From positions 372,001 to 436,000 of the forward strand of contig JAEURN010000004.1 in the NCBI GenBank assembly GCA_016789105.1: a stretch of DNA of 64,000 bases, written 5' to 3'. Source of the DNA: Armatimonadota bacterium (GTDB lineage Bacteria > Armatimonadota > Fimbriimonadia > Fimbriimonadales > Fimbriimonadaceae). Numbering within the stretch: the stretch's first letter is position 1; each line of letters begins with the position of its first letter. The notes below the pieces were generated by a model. It did no database searches and was not told the DNA's origin. It worked only from the letters and a program-made list of their open reading frames with translations. Below are positions 62,298 to 64,000 of this stretch, one piece after another. The position numbers were made by a program, and so were the translations under genes.

Positions 62298-62303
62298 AAA
62301 TTA
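62298..62303 (-). promoter_or_regulatory. -10 element TAATTT, leaderless type
   Basis: On the minus strand TAATTT ends 6 bases before the ATG at 62291. Confidence 0.5.
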
Positions 62304-62348
62304 CCTATGCCAGGCGCGGTCGTGCCGCAAACTTTTCCCCAAGGGCGT

Positions 62349-63443
62349 TCAGCCCCCGATCGCTGCCTTTTCCTTGGCAGCCGCGTTTTCAATTTCCTTG
62401 CGGAGGCTCTTCATCTGCTCGTCTTGGGCATAGGGTGAAGAGTCAAAGGCCTTGAGTGCACGGTTAAGGATTTCGAGGGCCTTTTTGTGCTCCCCAGTAA
62501 CACTGTAGGCGGGGGCGACGGAAAACAGCACCAAGGCGTCGTCGTGTTTGAGGTTTTCCAGGATCTGGTCGGATGTGAATACGGCGAGCTCCCGGTTGCC
62601 GGCCTTATCGATCGCTTGCTCGTAGCTAAAAAACGCCAAATTGGCGATGTCCCCAAACTCGCCCTTCGCCATGGATTTGATCATTTCCTTAGCGGCCGGG
62701 ATGTTGTCCCCGGCGTAGAGGCCGAGTTTGGCCATCTTGGCGTTGCCTCCGACGGTTTCATTCTCTGCAAGGGCATCCAGGATTTTGATTGCTTCGTCCT
62801 TTTTGCCTTGCTTGTAAAGTTCTTCGGCTCCCGTGATCTGGTCGAGCAGTTCGTTTTGCTCGATTTGCTTCTTGACTTCGGCCTCCCTGGCCGTGCGGGC
62901 GGCAGTTATGTCGAACTTCTTCTCAACCACTTGCATGAGTGGTGTTTCAATCTCCATCGGGTGGCCGATCCATGCGACGAGACCCTCTTGGTTGATGATG
63001 AACGCGGTAGGGATTCCGTCGCTGTAGCTGGCTTCCATCCATTTGGAAGTCATATCCATTTGCGGTGTGTCCACGGCGACTCGGTAGCTCATCTTGGCCG
63101 CCATTTTCTTCACAAACCCGCTGATCCGGGCATCTTGGCCATCCTCTTCATCCCAGATGTTGACCCCAACAAATTCGGCTTTGCCTTTGAGCTTGAGGCT
63201 AAGGTCGTTGAGATGGGGGATCGATTCGATACAGGGACCGCACCAGGTGGCCCAGAACTCGACGACGTAAACCTTGCCCTTTTCAAAAGCTTTGATTTCT
63301 TGGCCTTGGTAATACTTGGCCACTTTGATCGCCGGGGCTTTGTCTCCCGGCAGCAAGATTTTGGGGTCTTGCGCCGGCACCCCTTGGTTGGCCCATACGG
63401 CAGCAGCGCAGGCAAAAATCGTGGCGGCGGTCAAAGTTTTCAT
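62349..63443 (-). CDS. TlpA-family thioredoxin-like protein with TPR-like tail
   Basis: A 364-residue exported protein (signal MKTLTAATIFACAAAVWA). The thioredoxin domain (residues 25-180) has the active site WATWCGPC within VYVVEFWATWCGPCIESIPHLNDL, and the GIPTAFIINQEGLVAWIGHP cis-Pro loop with TlpA/ResA features. About 180 C-terminal residues are helical (ITGAEELYKQGKKDEAIKILDALAE). It probably reduces or shuttles disulfides in the periplasm. ATG at 63443 is chosen because it starts the signal peptide; the open frame runs 42 codons further upstream. TATCGT lies 12 bases before the ATG. Confidence 0.88.
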   Translation of the reverse strand: MKTLTAATIFACAAAVWANQGVPAQDPKILLPGDKAPAIKVAKYYQGQEIKAFEKGKVYVVEFWATWCGPCIESIPHLNDLSLKLKGKAEFVGVNIWDEEDGQDARISGFVKKMAAKMSYRVAVDTPQMDMTSKWMEASYSDGIPTAFIINQEGLVAWIGHPMEIETPLMQVVEKKFDITAARTAREAEVKKQIEQNELLDQITGAEELYKQGKKDEAIKILDALAENETVGGNAKMAKLGLYAGDNIPAAKEMIKSMAKGEFGDIANLAFFSYEQAIDKAGNRELAVFTSDQILENLKHDDALVLFSVAPAYSVTGEHKKALEILNRALKAFDSSPYAQDEQMKSLRKEIENAAAKEKAAIGG

Positions 63444-63498
63444 GAGGATTTGGTTACGATACCTGGACGCGCGGTAGGCTCTGGCGGTTGGTGGCAGC

Positions 63499-64000
63499 AT
63501 GGTTGGACTCTTGATTTTGGGCCTGATGGCGACCTTGCCCTCGCCGGTTGTCAGGGGCCATTCGCACAACGATTACGCCCAATCCAAGCCCCTTTGGGGG
63601 GCATTAGAAGCAGGGATGTGCTCAATTGAGGCCGATGTGTTCCTGATTGATGGCGAACTCCGGGTGGGGCACGAAAGGGCCGACGCCGCAAAAGGCGGCA
63701 CCTTGGGCGACATATATCTAAAGCCGTTGGCGGATTTAATGAAGGTCGATGGAAAGCTTGCCAAAGACTGGCCGGAAGTCACCCTCCTGGTCGACATCAA
63801 AGAAGAAGGGGAAAGGGTGTATCCGCTGCTGGTGCGGCAGGTGTCCGCCCACCCGGAGACATTTTCGACCGATTCTGCCATCCGCGCCGTCCGGGTCGTG
63901 GTGAGCGGAGACCGGCCTGTCGACTTGATTTTGAAAGACCCGACGGGGTGGTTGGCCCTGGACGGACGACGCGATGATCTGGGAAAAGGGATATCCGTCC
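63499..64000 (+). CDS. Secreted PI-PLC/GDPD-like phosphodiesterase (cut by window end)
   Basis: The first 167 codons are in the window and the frame is open to the end. An N-terminal hydrophobic stretch (LLILGLMATL) acts as a signal, then HSHNDYAQSKPLWGALEAG, SIEADVFLIDGELRVGHE and TLGDIYLKPL follow: the pattern of glycerophosphodiester phosphodiesterase/AIM6-like PLC domains, whose active site is built from these His, Glu and Asp residues. VTLLVDIKEEGE further supports the fold. It is divergent from the TlpA-family gene with 55 bases between. Confidence 0.85.
   Translation, partial: MVGLLILGLMATLPSPVVRGHSHNDYAQSKPLWGALEAGMCSIEADVFLIDGELRVGHERADAAKGGTLGDIYLKPLADLMKVDGKLAKDWPEVTLLVDIKEEGERVYPLLVRQVSAHPETFSTDSAIRAVRVVVSGDRPVDLILKDPTGWLALDGRRDDLGKGISV

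Noticed and set aside
62487-63629. 380-codon open frame antisense to the TlpA-family gene
   Set aside because: No domain; covered by a gene with WCGPC and a signal peptide on the other strand.
1-64000. CRISPR arrays, insertion sequences, prophage or integrase genes
   Set aside because: No regularly spaced repeats, transposase-type proteins or att-like direct repeats at the tRNA gene were seen.

Overview
The window is G+C-rich, densely coded bacterial chromosome (about 62 genes, few gaps over 200 bases, many 4-base start/stop overlaps). No insertion sequence, prophage, integrase or CRISPR array was seen. A Kdo cytidylyltransferase, signal peptidase I, a fused SecDF, a TonB-plug domain and a PEP-CTERM protein point to a diderm (Gram-negative-type) envelope. 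The mix of core genes, PEP-CTERM, cytochrome c/copper-monooxygenase and TlpA-like secreted proteins suggests a Planctomycetes- or Armatimonadota-like lineage. My best guess is Armatimonadota (Fimbriimonas-like), but this is inference without a marker-gene search.

Layout. 1-9.0 kb: tail of a GH95 fucosidase, an amidohydrolase, an alkyltransferase-like protein, aroC, an ankyrin protein, a divergent DprA with an MTA phosphorylase, a beta-CASP nuclease and a GH15-type glucoamylase. 9-19.4 kb: an ECF sigma factor coupled to an anti-sigma-like membrane protein, a GH20 hexosaminidase, ubiX, a sugar epimerase, a Cys/Met PLP enzyme, two small membrane proteins, sdaA, trhO, an AlkD-like protein and icd. 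19.5-26.6 kb: two tandem paralogues of unknown family (one carrying a TonB plug without a barrel), a winged-helix protein, a PEP-CTERM protein and proS. 26.7-38.3 kb: a phosphoesterase, a GH26-like enzyme, a MATE-like transporter and a compact carotenoid cluster (crtB, acyltransferase, crtI, cruF, GT2), then an MSOX-like oxidase. 38.7-43.7 kb: an HNH protein with an in-frame stop, lepB, rplS, trmD, gcvH, an MFS transporter and an unknown conserved protein. 43.8-52.1 kb: panB-panC, tRNA-Thr, another MFS transporter, a GT4 glycosyltransferase, greA, a lipoprotein and a cytochrome/copper-oxygenase fusion. 52.2-64 kb: an SDR, an M16 peptidase pair, kdsB, secDF, a LolA-like protein, a TIM-barrel isomerase, two TlpA-like proteins and the start of a GDPD-like gene.

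The most striking signal not explained by single genes is regulatory. At least eleven genes have a -10-like T-A-n3-T (or C-A-n3-T) hexamer ending exactly 6 or 7 bases before an ATG, GTG or TTG start, which predicts leaderless transcripts. The pattern also settles several uncertain starts, for example GTG at 15223 for sdaA and TTG at 58576 for secDF.

The most coherent pathway is the carotenoid cluster. Its five activities (phytoene synthase, desaturase, CruF-type hydratase, GT2 glycosyltransferase, acyltransferase) predict an acylated carotenoid glycoside made without a local cyclase. The most novel-looking proteins are the tandem paralogues at 19537-23346.
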